Below are positions 43,844 through 52,530 of a DNA stretch of 64,000 nt, piece after piece (position 1 is the first letter of the stretch; each line of letters opens with the position of its first letter). The translations under genes were made by a program, and so were the position numbers. This DNA comes from Pseudomonas cuatrocienegasensis (GTDB taxonomy: Bacteria > Pseudomonadota > Gammaproteobacteria > Pseudomonadales > Pseudomonadaceae): assembly GCF_900110925.1 (NCBI RefSeq), contig NZ_FOFP01000007.1:116760-180759 (forward strand), given 5' to 3'. The notes beneath the pieces were generated by a model. It was not told the origin of the DNA and did not search any database. It worked only from the letters and a program-made list of their open reading frames with translations.

Positions 43844-43936
43844 TTAGTCCTCGCCTTGGTACTTTGCCCGACCGCCAGGGGGGGCGAGCGCAAGGGTTTG
43901 CTGATCGTCATTGAATAGCTCGGTTATTGCTTTCAT
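43844..43936 (-). CDS. Candidate 30-residue peptide directly upstream of argO
   Basis: ATG 43936 has GGAG at a good distance and opens 30 codons beginning MKAITELFNDDQQ and ending with an acidic YQGED. The TAA lies three bases before the argO ATG, so translation could be coupled. Typical attenuation codons (runs of Arg or Lys) are absent. Its reality needs comparative support. Confidence 0.45.
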   Translation of the reverse strand: MKAITELFNDDQQTLALAPPGGRAKYQGED

Positions 43937-44029
43937 GGTGGCTCCATAAGTCGGTGATGCTGGCCAGTCTGCTGCCCATTGTTGTATAAGAAAAATCAAT
44001 AATGGTTGACCCTCATAAGGAAAATCGAT

Positions 44030-44935
44030 TTGTTCGACTATAAGCTGCTGGCCGCTTTGGCTGCGGTGGTGGAACAGGCTGGCTTCGAGCGGGCGGCGCA
44101 GGTGCTGGGCCTGTCCCAGTCGGCGGTGTCCCAGCGCATCAAATTGCTTGAATCGCGCATTGGTCAGCCTGTGCTCGTGCGCGCAATGCCGCCGACACCG
44201 ACCGACGTCGGCCGGCGGCTGCTTAACCATGTGCAGCAGGTACGCCTGCTGGAGCGAGACCTGCAAGGCCAGGTGCCGGCGCTTGATGAGGACGGCCTGC
44301 CTGAACCTCTGCGTATCGCCCTGAATGCCGACAGCCTGGCGACCTGGTGGGCACAGGCGGTCGAGGCGTTTTGCGCGCACCATCGGGTGGTGCTGGACCT
44401 GGTTGTAGAAGATCAGGAAGTCGGTCTCAAACGCATGCGTGCCGGCGAGGTGGCCGCCTGTGTCTGCGCCAGCGACCGTCCAGTAGCCGGCGCGCGCAGC
44501 CTGGCCCTCGGTGCCATGCGTTACCGGGCGCTAGCCAGTCCAGCGTTCATTGCTCGACACTTTGCCGACGGTGTGCGCGCCGATACCTTGGCCCGTGCCC
44601 CGGCCATCGTCTACGGTCCTGATGACCAACTGCAGCATCGCTATATGGCGCTGCTGGGCGTCGAAGGCAGTTTTATCCATCATTTGTGCCCCTCGTCCGA
44701 AGGTTTCGTGCGTCTGGCTGAGGCCGGGCTGGGCTGGGGGCTGGTGCCGGAGTTGCAGGTGCAGGAGGCTATGGCGGCAGGACGGTTGGTGGAGCTGCTG
44801 GCGCAGCGACCGATCGATGTGCCGCTGTATTGGCACCACTGGCGCAATGGGGGCGAATTGCTCGGGCAGTTGACTGATCATCTGGTCCGCGCAAGCCGCA
44901 AGTGTCTGATCGCACCAAACGAGGACAAGTCATGA
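44030..44935 (+). CDS. argP: LysR-family regulator ArgP/IciA
   Basis: The 301-residue regulator starts, by homology with MLDYKLLAALAAV-type relatives, at TTG 44030 (reading FDYKLLAALAAVVEQ); AAGGA lies ten bases upstream. The helix-turn-helix is GFERAAQVLGLSQSAVSQRI. The effector domain follows. In the ArgP family lysine and arginine decide whether the divergent exporter gene is activated. The starts of argP and the peptide/argO unit are about 90-190 bases apart and share a control region. The stop overlaps the next gene by four bases. Confidence 0.85.
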   Translation: MFDYKLLAALAAVVEQAGFERAAQVLGLSQSAVSQRIKLLESRIGQPVLVRAMPPTPTDVGRRLLNHVQQVRLLERDLQGQVPALDEDGLPEPLRIALNADSLATWWAQAVEAFCAHHRVVLDLVVEDQEVGLKRMRAGEVAACVCASDRPVAGARSLALGAMRYRALASPAFIARHFADGVRADTLARAPAIVYGPDDQLQHRYMALLGVEGSFIHHLCPSSEGFVRLAEAGLGWGLVPELQVQEAMAAGRLVELLAQRPIDVPLYWHHWRNGGELLGQLTDHLVRASRKCLIAPNEDKS

Positions 44936-46178
44936 AAATTCTGGTGACCGGGGCAAGCGGATTTATTGGCGGGCGTTTCGCCCGCTTTGCCCTGGAGCAG
45001 GGTCTCACGGTGCGTATCAACGGGCGGCGGGCCGAAGCGGTGGAGGCTCTGGTCGAGCGTGGCGCGGAGTTTATTCAGGGCGATCTGAGCGACATCGAGT
45101 GCGTGCGGCGCCTGTGCCAGGGCGTGGATGCTGTGGTGCACTGCGCCGGAGCAGTGGGCGTCTGGGGGCCGTATGCGCATTTCCACCAGGCTAACGTCAG
45201 CGTGACTGAAAATGTCATCGCGGCGTGCCTGAGCCAGGGCGTGCGACGCCTGGTGCAGCTCTCCTCGCCGTCGGTGTATTTCGACGGGCGCGCGCATCAG
45301 GGGCTGACGGAAAACCAGGTGCCGCAGCGCTTCTCCGATCACTACGGCAAGAGTAGGGTCTGTTGCCGTTTCGTCGCGAGCCGCGTTGCCGCGCAAAATC
45401 TCGCCAGGCTAGGCGGAGGACGCAGGGAATGGTGTTCCCTTGCCAAGTCCTCCAACAACGCATGGCGAGATTTTGCACGCAACCCGAAGGGCCGGGCCCG
45501 TTTTAGCGCGATGCTGCGTTTCTCGATGGCTCATTTAGCCGGCTAAACTTCGCATCTCGTGCCTTGCCTCGCGCTAAAACGAGCTCCGGCGCGGCCGCGA
45601 GCGAAACGGCAACAGACCCTAAATACCTCGCCGAGCAACGGGTGTTCGAGGCCCAGGCCGAGGGGCTGGAAGTGATTGCTCTGCGCCCGCGCTTCGTCAC
45701 TGGCGCAGGTGATACCAGCATTTTTCCGCGACTGATCGCGATGCAGCGCAAAGGCCGGCTGTCGATCATCGGCAATGGCCTTAACCGGGTCGACTTCACC
45801 AGTATGCAGAACCTCAACGACGCCTTGTTCAGCAGTCTGCTGGCCGGCGATGAGGCCCTTGGGCGGGTGTACAACATCAGCAATGGTGTGCCTGTGCCCC
45901 TGTGGGATGCAGTCAATTATGTATTGCGTCAGTTGGCGCTGCCGCCGGTGACTCGCCACTTGCCCTACGGCGTGGCATACGCCGCCGCTACGCTCAACGA
46001 GTGGACCTGCCGGTTACTCCCCGGCCAACCCGAGCCGACCCTGTTCCGTCTGGGCGTGGCGGTAATGGCCAAGGATTTCAGCCTGGACATTGGCCTAGCG
46101 CGGCAGTACCTGAACTACGATCCGCAGGTCAGCCTATGGACGGCACTGGATGAGTTTTGCCAGTGGTGGCGGGCCTAG
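44932..46178 (+). pseudogene. NAD-dependent extended SDR (epimerase/3-beta-HSD type), split by a MITE
   Basis: The N-terminal part (44932-45355) has the nucleotide motif TGASGFIGG and runs to HYGKS; the C-terminal part (from 45620) resumes with KYLAEQRVFEAQ. Joining them restores YGKSK, the YxxxK catalytic motif, and an intact ~325-residue enzyme. A 264-base element plus a TA duplication (266 bases) shifts the frame and adds a stop at 45546. A downstream fragment could start from TTG 45564 inside the element but lacks the NAD-binding half, so function is most probably lost. ATG 44932 overlaps the argP stop. Confidence 0.9.
45356..45619. mobile_element. TA-flanked MITE-like element, full copy inside the SDR gene
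   Basis: The 264-base element runs from GGGTCTGTTGCCGTTTCG to CGAAACGGCAACAGACCC, flanked by TA at 45354-45355 and 45620-45621. Inside are two imperfect hairpins: one with AAAATCTCGCCAGGC and GCGAGATTTT arms, one with GTTTTAGCGCGATGC and GCGCTAAAAC arms. No ORF for a transposase. TA duplication is typical of IS630/Tc1-mariner type transposition. Confidence 0.92.
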
Positions 46179-46442
46179 GGTCTGTTCCCGTTTCGTCGCA
46201 AGCCGCGTTGCTGCGAAAAATCTCGCCAGGCTAGGCGGAGGACGAAGGTAATGGTTGTTCCCTTGCCAAGTCCTCCAACACCGCATGGCGAGATTTTGCG
46301 CGCAACCCGCAGGGCCGGGCCAGTTTTAGCGCGATGCAGCGTTTCTCGATGGCTCATTTAGCTCACTAAACTTCGCATCTCGTGCCTTGCCTCGCGCTAA
46401 AACTGGCTCCGGCGCGGCCGCGAACGAAACGGGAACAGACCC
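46178..46442. mobile_element. TA-flanked MITE-like element, full copy after the SDR gene
   Basis: The 265-base element has the same build as that at 45356, with ends GGGTCTGTTCCCG and CGGGAACAGACCC and TA at 46176-46177 and 46443-46444. It was inserted exactly in the stop codon of the SDR gene; TAG is kept with or without it. The terminal repeats differ from the other full copies by matched changes in both arms (CCCG/CGGG instead of GCCG/CGGC). Confidence 0.92.
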
Positions 46443-46447
46443 TAGCA

Positions 46448-46762
46448 TTAGGCATAGACCCGCTGGCCGCGGTAGATGCGCACTGAGCCTGTGTGATGGG
46501 CGGGGGCCGGCTCCACCAGCAGCGGGTGCCCGGCCTGCATGCGCGGAGTAGGTGCGGCGGGCTCGAAGGAGAAGGGGGTTTCGCTCAATTGCGCCAGGCG
46601 CATGCCAAGCTGGCGGGTGTCGTCATTATCGGAGCTCAGGCAGGCGCTGAGCATGGCGTTGATTGCGTCGGGCTGGCTCAGGCGAATATCCAGTGCCTGC
46701 TCATCGCGCAGTTGGCGGCGTAGCGCTTTCATGCAATCGAGTACGGCCTTGTTGAGTTCCAT
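46448..46762 (-). CDS. Small conserved-type hypothetical protein
   Basis: The protein has 104 residues from ATG 46762 (GGGGG seven bases upstream). The first half is helical and charged (LDCMKALRRQLRDEQALDIRLS), the second Pro/Ala-rich and ends SVRIYRGQRVYA. No signal peptide, membrane span or known motif. The stop lies three bases from the TA copy of the element at 46178, so the element may cap its transcript. Function unknown. Confidence 0.6.
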   Translation of the reverse strand: MELNKAVLDCMKALRRQLRDEQALDIRLSQPDAINAMLSACLSSDNDDTRQLGMRLAQLSETPFSFEPAAPTPRMQAGHPLLVEPAPAHHTGSVRIYRGQRVYA

Positions 46763-47069
46763 TATTGCCCCCGTTATCGCATTGGCTGATGGCCGCGCTC
46801 CGGCGTGCCTATAGCGCACCACAAGCTCTAGCCCGCGGTACACGACGGGGTGCATGGCTCCTGTGCACACGTGAACGTCGTATTCAGGCAAGTGCAAAGT
46901 GCATACCAGTTCACATCCCTTGAAACTACGCGGCTTGTAGCCGGTCCCAGGCGTGGCGCGCGCCCTGCACAGGTGCGATTGCACTGTGATAGCGCGGGAC
47001 TAAAAGCTCGCGGCGTGAACCGCTATACTGGCCGCCTTTCTGACCGGCGTTTTTCTGAAGGTTTTTCCC
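46763..47069. other. Divergent intergenic region
   Basis: No gene seen. A TATACT hexamer near 47022 could be the -10 box of the rightward coiled-coil gene. A -35 partner is not clear. Confidence 0.45.
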
Positions 47070-47921
47070 ATGCGTAACGATGCTCACGATGAACTCGATG
47101 ATGTGCCCAGCCTGACCACCGATGCGCGCGACCGCGACAGCTACGAGGTCGAGCGCGCCGAGCCGGCACGGGCCCCGACTTATGGCCGTGCGACACCGCC
47201 AGCCAGCAGCCGTGGCGCCAGCACCGGTGCGCTGTGGGCGCTGGTGGGGGCTTTGATGATCGCCCTCGGCGGGCTGGGTTGGTGGAGCTTCCAGCAGATC
47301 AATCTGATGGAGCAGCAACTGGTAGCGACTCAGGAAAGCTTCGCGCGTATCAGCGAGGAAGCCGCCGGGCGTATCCAGGATATATCCGGCAAGGTGGTGG
47401 CCACCGAGTCGACGGTAACCAGCGGCAGTGAAGCGCTGCGTCTGCAGGTGCGCCAACTGGAAACCAAGGTTGCCGAGCTGACCAAGCAACAGCAGGCTGC
47501 AATTACCCAGCAGCGTAGCCAGGACGGTCGTCTGGAACAGCTGACCACGGATCTCAAGGCGCAGCAGGGCGAAGCCGACAAGTTCGCGGCACCGCTCAAG
47601 ACCCTGGGCACCGAACAAGCCGCGCTGAAGAGCGAATTGGCCACCTTAAAGGCCGCACAAGGGGGTGTGGGTGAGCTGGAAGCGCAGCTTAAACGTCTGA
47701 GCGGTGAGGTGGACGCACTGAAGAAGATCGGCAACCCGAACCAGGCCATCAGCCGGATCGAGCAGGACTTGCTGGTACTCAAGGGCGACCTGGAAACCCG
47801 CCCGGCAGCCAGCAGCAATACCGCCGAGTTCGATGCCTTCCGCGCGCAGATGAGCCGTAATATCAGCACCCTGCAGGCCCAGGTGCAGAACCTGCAGCAG
47901 CAGATCGACGCCATGCGTTAA
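47070..47921 (+). CDS. Inner-membrane coiled-coil protein
   Basis: The 283-residue protein has a polar N-terminal cytoplasmic segment (~1-50), one membrane helix (GALWALVGALMIALGGLGWW) and a long coiled coil in the periplasm (about 75-280) with heptad runs such as LRLQVRQLETKVAELTKQQQ and a final LQAQVQNLQQQIDAM. No enzyme motif. Similar orphan proteins are conserved in Pseudomonas, sometimes loosely called ATPases without a nucleotide motif; none is visible here. A strong terminator follows, so it is probably monocistronic. A structural or envelope role is plausible. Confidence 0.75.
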   Translation: MRNDAHDELDDVPSLTTDARDRDSYEVERAEPARAPTYGRATPPASSRGASTGALWALVGALMIALGGLGWWSFQQINLMEQQLVATQESFARISEEAAGRIQDISGKVVATESTVTSGSEALRLQVRQLETKVAELTKQQQAAITQQRSQDGRLEQLTTDLKAQQGEADKFAAPLKTLGTEQAALKSELATLKAAQGGVGELEAQLKRLSGEVDALKKIGNPNQAISRIEQDLLVLKGDLETRPAASSNTAEFDAFRAQMSRNISTLQAQVQNLQQQIDAMR

Positions 47922-47938
47922 GCCGCGGCGCCGCAACG

Positions 47939-47991
47939 CAAAAAACCGCCGCTACGAACGAAGCATGCTTCGACCGTAGCGGCGGTTTTTT
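47939..47991 (+). terminator. Rho-independent terminator
   Basis: AAAAAACCGCCGCTACG at 47940 and CGTAGCGGCGGTTTTTT at 47975 form a perfect 17-base stem; it contains an inner GAAGCATGCTTC palindrome. It follows the coiled-coil gene by 18 bases. Confidence 0.92.
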
Positions 47992-48023
47992 AATGGCTAT
48001 GTACCAAGGGGCACTACTTGGCA

Positions 48024-48085
48024 GTAGGGTGCGCTGCGCGCACCAAGCAATTGCAACCAGCGTTGGTGCGCACGGCGCACCCTAC
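48024..48085. repeat. Inverted pair of GTGCGCACGGCGCACC-type repeats
   Basis: GTAGGGTGCGCTGCGCGCAC at 48024 and GGTGCGCACGGCGCACCCTA at 48065 face each other, 20 bases apart. They lie between a terminator and the xenB stop. Confidence 0.8.
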
Positions 48086-48148
48086 GGGATGCAGCGGCCC
48101 CGCACTTGAACGTAACACGGCGTCACTGCGTTACGTCGGCGCCGCGAA

Positions 48149-49198
48149 TTACAGACGCGGGTAGTCGATATAGCCGACCGGGCCTGCGCCGTAGAAAGTT
48201 TCCGGGTGCGGTTCGTTCAACGGGGCATCCTGCTGCAGGCGCGCCGGCAGATCAGGGTTGGCGATAAACGGAATACCGAAGGCCACGGCGTCAGCTTTGC
48301 CGCTGGCCAGCCAGTCGTTGGCCTGGGCCTTGGTGAAGCGCTCGTTGGCGATGAATACGCCGCCGAAGGCTTGCTTGAGGCTAGGCGACAGGCTGTCGTC
48401 GGCTTCTTTCTCGCGGGCGCAGATAAAGGCGATGCCACGCTTGCCCAGCTCGCGAACCACGTAGGTGAAGGTCTCGGCACGCTGGCTGTCACCCATGTCG
48501 TGGGCGTCGGCGCGCGGTGCCAGGTGCATGCCGACCCGGCCGGCTGGCCACACCGAGAGCACGGCGTCGGTCACTTCCAGCATCAGGCGCGCACGGTTCT
48601 CCAGGGAGCCGCCGTATTGGTCGGTGCGCTGGTTGGTGCTGTCCTGCAGGAACTGGTCGAGCAGGTAGCCGTTGGCGCCGTGAATTTCTACCCCGTCGAA
48701 GCCGGCGGCCTTGGCGTTTTCGGCACCTTGGCGATAGGCCTCGACGATCTCGGCAATCTCTTCGGTTTCCAGGGCGCGCGGAGTCACGTAGTCCTTCAGC
48801 GGGCGGATCAGGCTGACGTGGCCCTTGGCGGCGATAGCGCTCGGTGCGACCGGCAGTTCACCGTCGAGGTAGCTGGGGTCGGAAATGCGGCCGACGTGCC
48901 ACAGCTGCAGGACGATCTTGCCGCCGTTGGCATGCACCGCCTGGGTGATGCCGTGCCAGCCACGGACCTGGTCGTCGGACCAGATGCCGGGGGTGTCGGG
49001 GTAGCCCACGCCCATCGGCGTGACAGAGGTAGCCTCGCTGATGATCAGCCCGGCGGAGGCGCGTTGTACGTAGTACTCGGCCATCAGCGCGTTGGGCACA
49101 CGGCCGGCATCGGCGCGGCAGCGGGTCAGTGGCGCCATGATGATGCGGTTTTTCAGCTCCAGCTCGCCAATGGTGATCGGGTCGAAAAGAGTCGTCAT
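48149..49198 (-). CDS. xenB: Old-yellow-enzyme family alkene/xenobiotic reductase
   Basis: The 349-residue FMN enzyme begins MTTLFDPITIGELELKNRI and shows MAPLTRCRA, LWHVGRISDPS, the active-site GFDGVEIHGANGYLLDQFL and the flavin-binding QRTDQYGGSLENR. ATG 49198 has GGAGA upstream. Length and order with the ArsR, AcpH and Ols genes match P. aeruginosa xenB. These enzymes use NADPH to reduce activated alkenes, nitrate esters and nitroaromatics. An ArsR-type repressor lies 142 bases upstream on the same strand and may control it. Confidence 0.85.
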   Translation of the reverse strand: MTTLFDPITIGELELKNRIIMAPLTRCRADAGRVPNALMAEYYVQRASAGLIISEATSVTPMGVGYPDTPGIWSDDQVRGWHGITQAVHANGGKIVLQLWHVGRISDPSYLDGELPVAPSAIAAKGHVSLIRPLKDYVTPRALETEEIAEIVEAYRQGAENAKAAGFDGVEIHGANGYLLDQFLQDSTNQRTDQYGGSLENRARLMLEVTDAVLSVWPAGRVGMHLAPRADAHDMGDSQRAETFTYVVRELGKRGIAFICAREKEADDSLSPSLKQAFGGVFIANERFTKAQANDWLASGKADAVAFGIPFIANPDLPARLQQDAPLNEPHPETFYGAGPVGYIDYPRL

Positions 49199-49340
49199 AT
49201 CGTCTCCAGGTGGGTCATTCAGGCGGTGCCTGAGGTTAGTCAGAAGTCGCCGGTACAGGTTCAGCCTGCGTGCGGCGGGGGTTAAATGTCGGCAGCGTGG
49301 CAATCAGTGCCAGGGCAGGCTGCGGCCCCTAAGTCGGCCG

Positions 49341-49643
49341 TTACAAGGTTTGACCAAGCTGTTGGATAAAAGCCTGAAGGGCCGCTTCGTCGCGCTTGAA
49401 GAAGTGCCACTGGCCGACTTTGCGGCTGCTGATCACCCCGGCGCGCTGCAACGTGGCCAGGTGCGCCGAGACCGTCGATTGCGACAGGCCAGTACGCTGG
49501 ACGATCTTGCCGGCGCATACACCGATCTCCAGTGGATGATCCTGCTCGGCAAAATAAGCCTCTGGGTCTTTCAGCCAATGCAGGATGTCGCGACGCACCG
49601 GGTGAGCGAGGGCCTTGATGACATCGTCGAAGTCGGGCGGCAT
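49341..49643 (-). CDS. ArsR-family winged-helix regulator
   Basis: The protein has 100 residues from ATG 49643 (AAAGGA upstream). It has the ArsR pattern: KALAHPVRRDILHWL at the start, the recognition helix LSQSTVSAHLATLQRAG and the wing VSSRKVGQWHFFKRD. The single Cys in GVCAGKI is not enough for a classical CxC metal site, so it may sense a thiol-reactive compound or none. Position just upstream of xenB on the same strand suggests control of that gene. Confidence 0.82.
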   Translation of the reverse strand: MPPDFDDVIKALAHPVRRDILHWLKDPEAYFAEQDHPLEIGVCAGKIVQRTGLSQSTVSAHLATLQRAGVISSRKVGQWHFFKRDEAALQAFIQQLGQTL

Positions 49644-50074
49644 GAAAATCCTTTGAAACCTTGGCATATCGGAGTGGGGCGAACTTTATATCGCTATGTG
49701 CCGATATACAGATCGTTCGTGACGATAGTGCTCATTGATCGGCGTGATGGCATCGGGGCTTTTGAAGCTTCGGCGTGACCGCGTTGTCAATCCATGCCGA
49801 TGGCGTAGGAGGCTGGCATGGCTGTGGTGTAATGAGGCCCCGTCGTCCAGACGCCGCGCTGTCGCGAAGCAAACTGGATGCGCGCGGGGCTCGCTGTTGT
49901 GGGAGGGGCTTTAGCCGCGAAGATTTCGCGGCTAAAGCCCCTCCCACGTATAGCGTAATAACCCATAAAATCAATGACATAAAAGTTGTTTGATGAGAGC
50001 GAATTTATTCGCGATGCTGTTGCTGTCGCGAATAAAGGTTAGTCGCCCACTTCAACAGACCCAGAGTGGCTGCC
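49644..50074. other. Repeat-rich intergenic region
   Basis: No gene supported. It contains a 49-base near-perfect palindrome (49899-49947) and the unit GAGCGAATTTATTCGCGATG near 49998, which has an inverted partner CGCGAATAAAGG near 50027. TCGATTAT-like AT patches near 49700 may belong to the ArsR promoter. Confidence 0.5.
49899..49947. repeat. Perfect 23-bp-arm hairpin
   Basis: GTGGGAGGGGCTTTAGCCGC continues to a three-base loop (GAT) and returns as GCGGCTAAAGCCCCTCCCAC. The arms match over 23 bases. This is the pseudomonad GGGAGGGGCTTTAGCCGCGA repeat as a complete inverted pair. Confidence 0.85.
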
Positions 50075-50650
50075 ATGAACTACCTTGCACACCTTCACCT
50101 GGGCGGCGATGCGCCGGCCCAGTTGCTTGGCAGCCTGTATGGCGATTTCGTCAAAGGCCCGCTGGATGGGCGCTGGCCGGCCGATATCGAGGCGGCTATC
50201 CGCTTGCATCGGCGCATCGATGCCTTCACCGACAGCCACCCGCTGCAGGCTGCATCGCGAGCGCGCTTCCCGCGTGAGCGACGGCGCTATGCCGGGATGC
50301 TGCTGGATGTGTTCTTCGACCACTGTCTGGCCTGTCACTGGCCGGCGTATGCCGCCGAACCGCTGGGGCAGTTCACCGCGCGGGTCTACCAGGTACTGGC
50401 GGCGACTCCGACGCTACCCGAGCGCCTGGCACTGATCGCGCCACGTATGGCAGCGCAGGATTGGCTGGGCAGTTATCGTGATTTTGCGGTGCTCGAACAG
50501 GTGGTGGCAGGGTTGCAGCGGCGCCTATCGCGTCCCGAGGGGCTGGACGGCGCCATGGCCGAGCTGGAGGCGCTGTACCAGCCGCTGCTGGACGACTTCC
50601 ATGCCTTTTATCCGCAGCTGCAGGCGTTCGTCGCGACGGAGCGCGCTTAG
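50075..50650 (+). CDS. acpH: Acyl carrier protein phosphodiesterase (DUF479)
   Basis: The 191-residue protein starts MNYLAHLHLGG and keeps the HD-type family features: GSLYGDFVKGPL, IRLHRRIDAFTDSHP and GMLLDVFFDHCLACHW. AcpH removes the phosphopantetheine group from acyl carrier protein. Start ATG 50075 fits the family N-terminus; the upstream GTG at 50066 is not needed. Its stop overlaps that of the convergent acyltransferase gene by four bases. Confidence 0.85.
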   Translation: MNYLAHLHLGGDAPAQLLGSLYGDFVKGPLDGRWPADIEAAIRLHRRIDAFTDSHPLQAASRARFPRERRRYAGMLLDVFFDHCLACHWPAYAAEPLGQFTARVYQVLAATPTLPERLALIAPRMAAQDWLGSYRDFAVLEQVVAGLQRRLSRPEGLDGAMAELEALYQPLLDDFHAFYPQLQAFVATERA

Positions 50651-51438
50651 GCCGCTGCGCCTTCCTCTTCCTCGGCGACTTCGGCCACGACCTCGGCCTC
50701 CAGCACCACGGTACTGATCACTGCCTGGGCACGCCGGGCCAGCTCGTTGCGGTTCAGGCCATGGCTGGCAATCGGTGGCAGTAGGGTGATTTCAACGTCG
50801 CTGACCTCACAGGCCAGCAGGCGCAGCAAGTGAGCGCCCATGCTGTCGTCGCCGATAAAGGGTGCCACATCATCGCGCTCGCCGTTGCGCCGATAGCGGA
50901 TCGCCACCGGCTGCACGGCGACCTGGTTGTCGATGGCACTGCTCAGCAGCCGGCCATGGAAGGTGCGCACTGCGCGCCCGTCGGTGGTGGTGGCCTCGGG
51001 GAACAGCAGCGGCGAATGGCCGGCCTGTAGACGTTCGCCGAGCTGGGCGTTGAGGGCGCTGCTGTCACCGGCGCCACGGCGGATAAACAGGGTGCCGGCC
51101 TTGTGCGCCAGCCAGCCGGCCAGGGGCCAGTCACGCACCTCGGCCTTGGACAGGAAAGACAGCGGGGCTATCAGCCCGAGCAAGGGGATGTCGGTCCAGG
51201 ACACGTGGTTGCTGACCCAGAGCATGGCCGCTTGCGGGCGCTCGCCCCGCAGGTGCACGCGAAACGGCAGCACACCCGCCAGACGCGCCAGGTACCAACG
51301 ACTGATGCGCTGACGCAGCGCCAGCAGGTCGTGGCGCGCCAGGCGCTCGCCCAGGCTGATCAGTGCCGCGAGCAGGGCGCCCAGGGCAATGACCGCAAAC
51401 AGGTGCAGCAGGCGCAGAACAAGACGCAGTGTGCTCAT
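50647..51438 (-). CDS. olsA: Lyso-ornithine lipid O-acyltransferase (PlsC family)
   Basis: The 263-residue protein has an N-terminal hydrophobic anchor (about 5-25) and the PlsC motifs NHVSWTDIP (NHxxxxD) and FPEATTTDG (variant of PEGT). It adds the second acyl chain to lyso-ornithine lipid at the inner membrane. The N-acyltransferase gene olsB lies 73 bases upstream on the same strand, the operon order known in Pseudomonas. A general lysophosphatidate acyltransferase is the alternative, but the olsB neighbour argues for OlsA. The C-terminus is rich in Glu and Ala. Confidence 0.85.
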   Translation of the reverse strand: MSTLRLVLRLLHLFAVIALGALLAALISLGERLARHDLLALRQRISRWYLARLAGVLPFRVHLRGERPQAAMLWVSNHVSWTDIPLLGLIAPLSFLSKAEVRDWPLAGWLAHKAGTLFIRRGAGDSSALNAQLGERLQAGHSPLLFPEATTTDGRAVRTFHGRLLSSAIDNQVAVQPVAIRYRRNGERDDVAPFIGDDSMGAHLLRLLACEVSDVEITLLPPIASHGLNRNELARRAQAVISTVVLEAEVVAEVAEEEEGAAA

Positions 51439-51511
51439 CGATTTCCCCAGGGGCTGCCGGCCAAGTGGTCGGCATTGTCCCTAGGCTGCCCCCAGCGGTG
51501 CAAGCCGTGGG

Positions 51512-52255
51512 TCACACGGCGGCTTTGAAGTGACGAGCGTAGCGCGGGCAGAGCTCATCGCGTTTGAGCAGGATGAACACGTCGGCGACCTGGAAATCGC
51601 GGTCCCAGCACGGCTCGCCGCAGATCTTGGCGCCCAGGCGCATGTAGGCCTTGAGCAGTGGCGGCATTTCGGCGATCACGTTGCTCGGCACATCCAGCGC
51701 GGGCAGCGGGTGGCGCGGTTCGGCGCGCACGTGCTCGGTACACAGGTAGCGTTCGCGCAGGCGCTGCATGATCGCCTGGGCCTGGATACCGCCGTCCTGC
51801 ATGGAGATGCTCGCGCAGCCCATCAGGTAGCGATAGCCGCCTTCGTTGAGCACCTCGGCCAGCTCGCTCCACAGCACGGCGATGGTCGCGCCGTTGCGGT
51901 AGGCCGCGTCGACACAGGTGCGGCCGATTTCCAGTACCGGGCCTTCAAGCTCGGGCAGGCCATGCAGGCTGAATTCTTCTTCACTGTAATAGCTGCCCAG
52001 GCCTGCGGCTGCGCGGTGGTCGAGCAGGCGGGTGGTGGCGACCAGCGCACCGGTGTTCAGGTCGCGTACCCCGATGTGCTGGCAATGGGGGTCGTAGGCA
52101 TCCATGTCCAGGCCCAACTCGGCGCCCTGCATCTCGGCCGCGAATTCGCTACTGAAAACGCGGTAGCGCAATGCCTGAGCTTCACGCAGGGCGTGGGCAC
52201 CATTCAGGCGTTCGGCTTGCAGGTGACGCGTGCGGGGGGCTGCGATCTGGGTCAT
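51512..52255 (-). CDS. olsB: L-ornithine N-alpha-acyltransferase
   Basis: The 247-residue GNAT-fold enzyme has [15 protein letters not shown] near the N-terminus, the [15 protein letters not shown] acetyl-group fold segment, [14 protein letters not shown] and the end [23 protein letters not shown], all typical of OlsB. It transfers a 3-hydroxyacyl group from acyl carrier protein to ornithine, the first step of ornithine lipid synthesis, often used when phosphate is short. olsA follows. AATAAGGCATG places the start at 52255. No Pho box was recognised upstream. Confidence 0.88.
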   Translation of the reverse strand: MTQIAAPRTRHLQAERLNGAHALREAQALRYRVFSSEFAAEMQGAELGLDMDAYDPHCQHIGVRDLNTGALVATTRLLDHRAAAGLGSYYSEEEFSLHGLPELEGPVLEIGRTCVDAAYRNGATIAVLWSELAEVLNEGGYRYLMGCASISMQDGGIQAQAIMQRLRERYLCTEHVRAEPRHPLPALDVPSNVIAEMPPLLKAYMRLGAKICGEPCWDRDFQVADVFILLKRDELCPRYARHFKAAV

Positions 52256-52530
52256 GCCTTATTCTCCATGGTCTGGCGACTGGGCCTTGCAACCGATGAC
52301 TGCGGTTGGGCAATCTCAGGCTAGGTGGCCGCCGTGTCACCCCCGTGACGCTTTTTTGATGCTTATGTGACGGTGTAGCCTGGCTGTATGAACCTTGTCT
52401 GATTACTGGCTCCTGCGGGAGCAGGCGCCGTTAGCAGGCGCGGCAGATTGTCGCCCAGGCTTGATCCATATCAGTACGCGCTGCCGGGCGTCGCACTAAG
52501 GTTGCCTCGCGTTCCATCTATGAGGTTTCC

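Noticed and set aside
45564..46178. The C-terminal SDR fragment as a new functional gene starting within the MITE
   Set aside because: It begins at a weak TTG in the element without a ribosome site and lacks the NAD-binding half and the catalytic Tyr.
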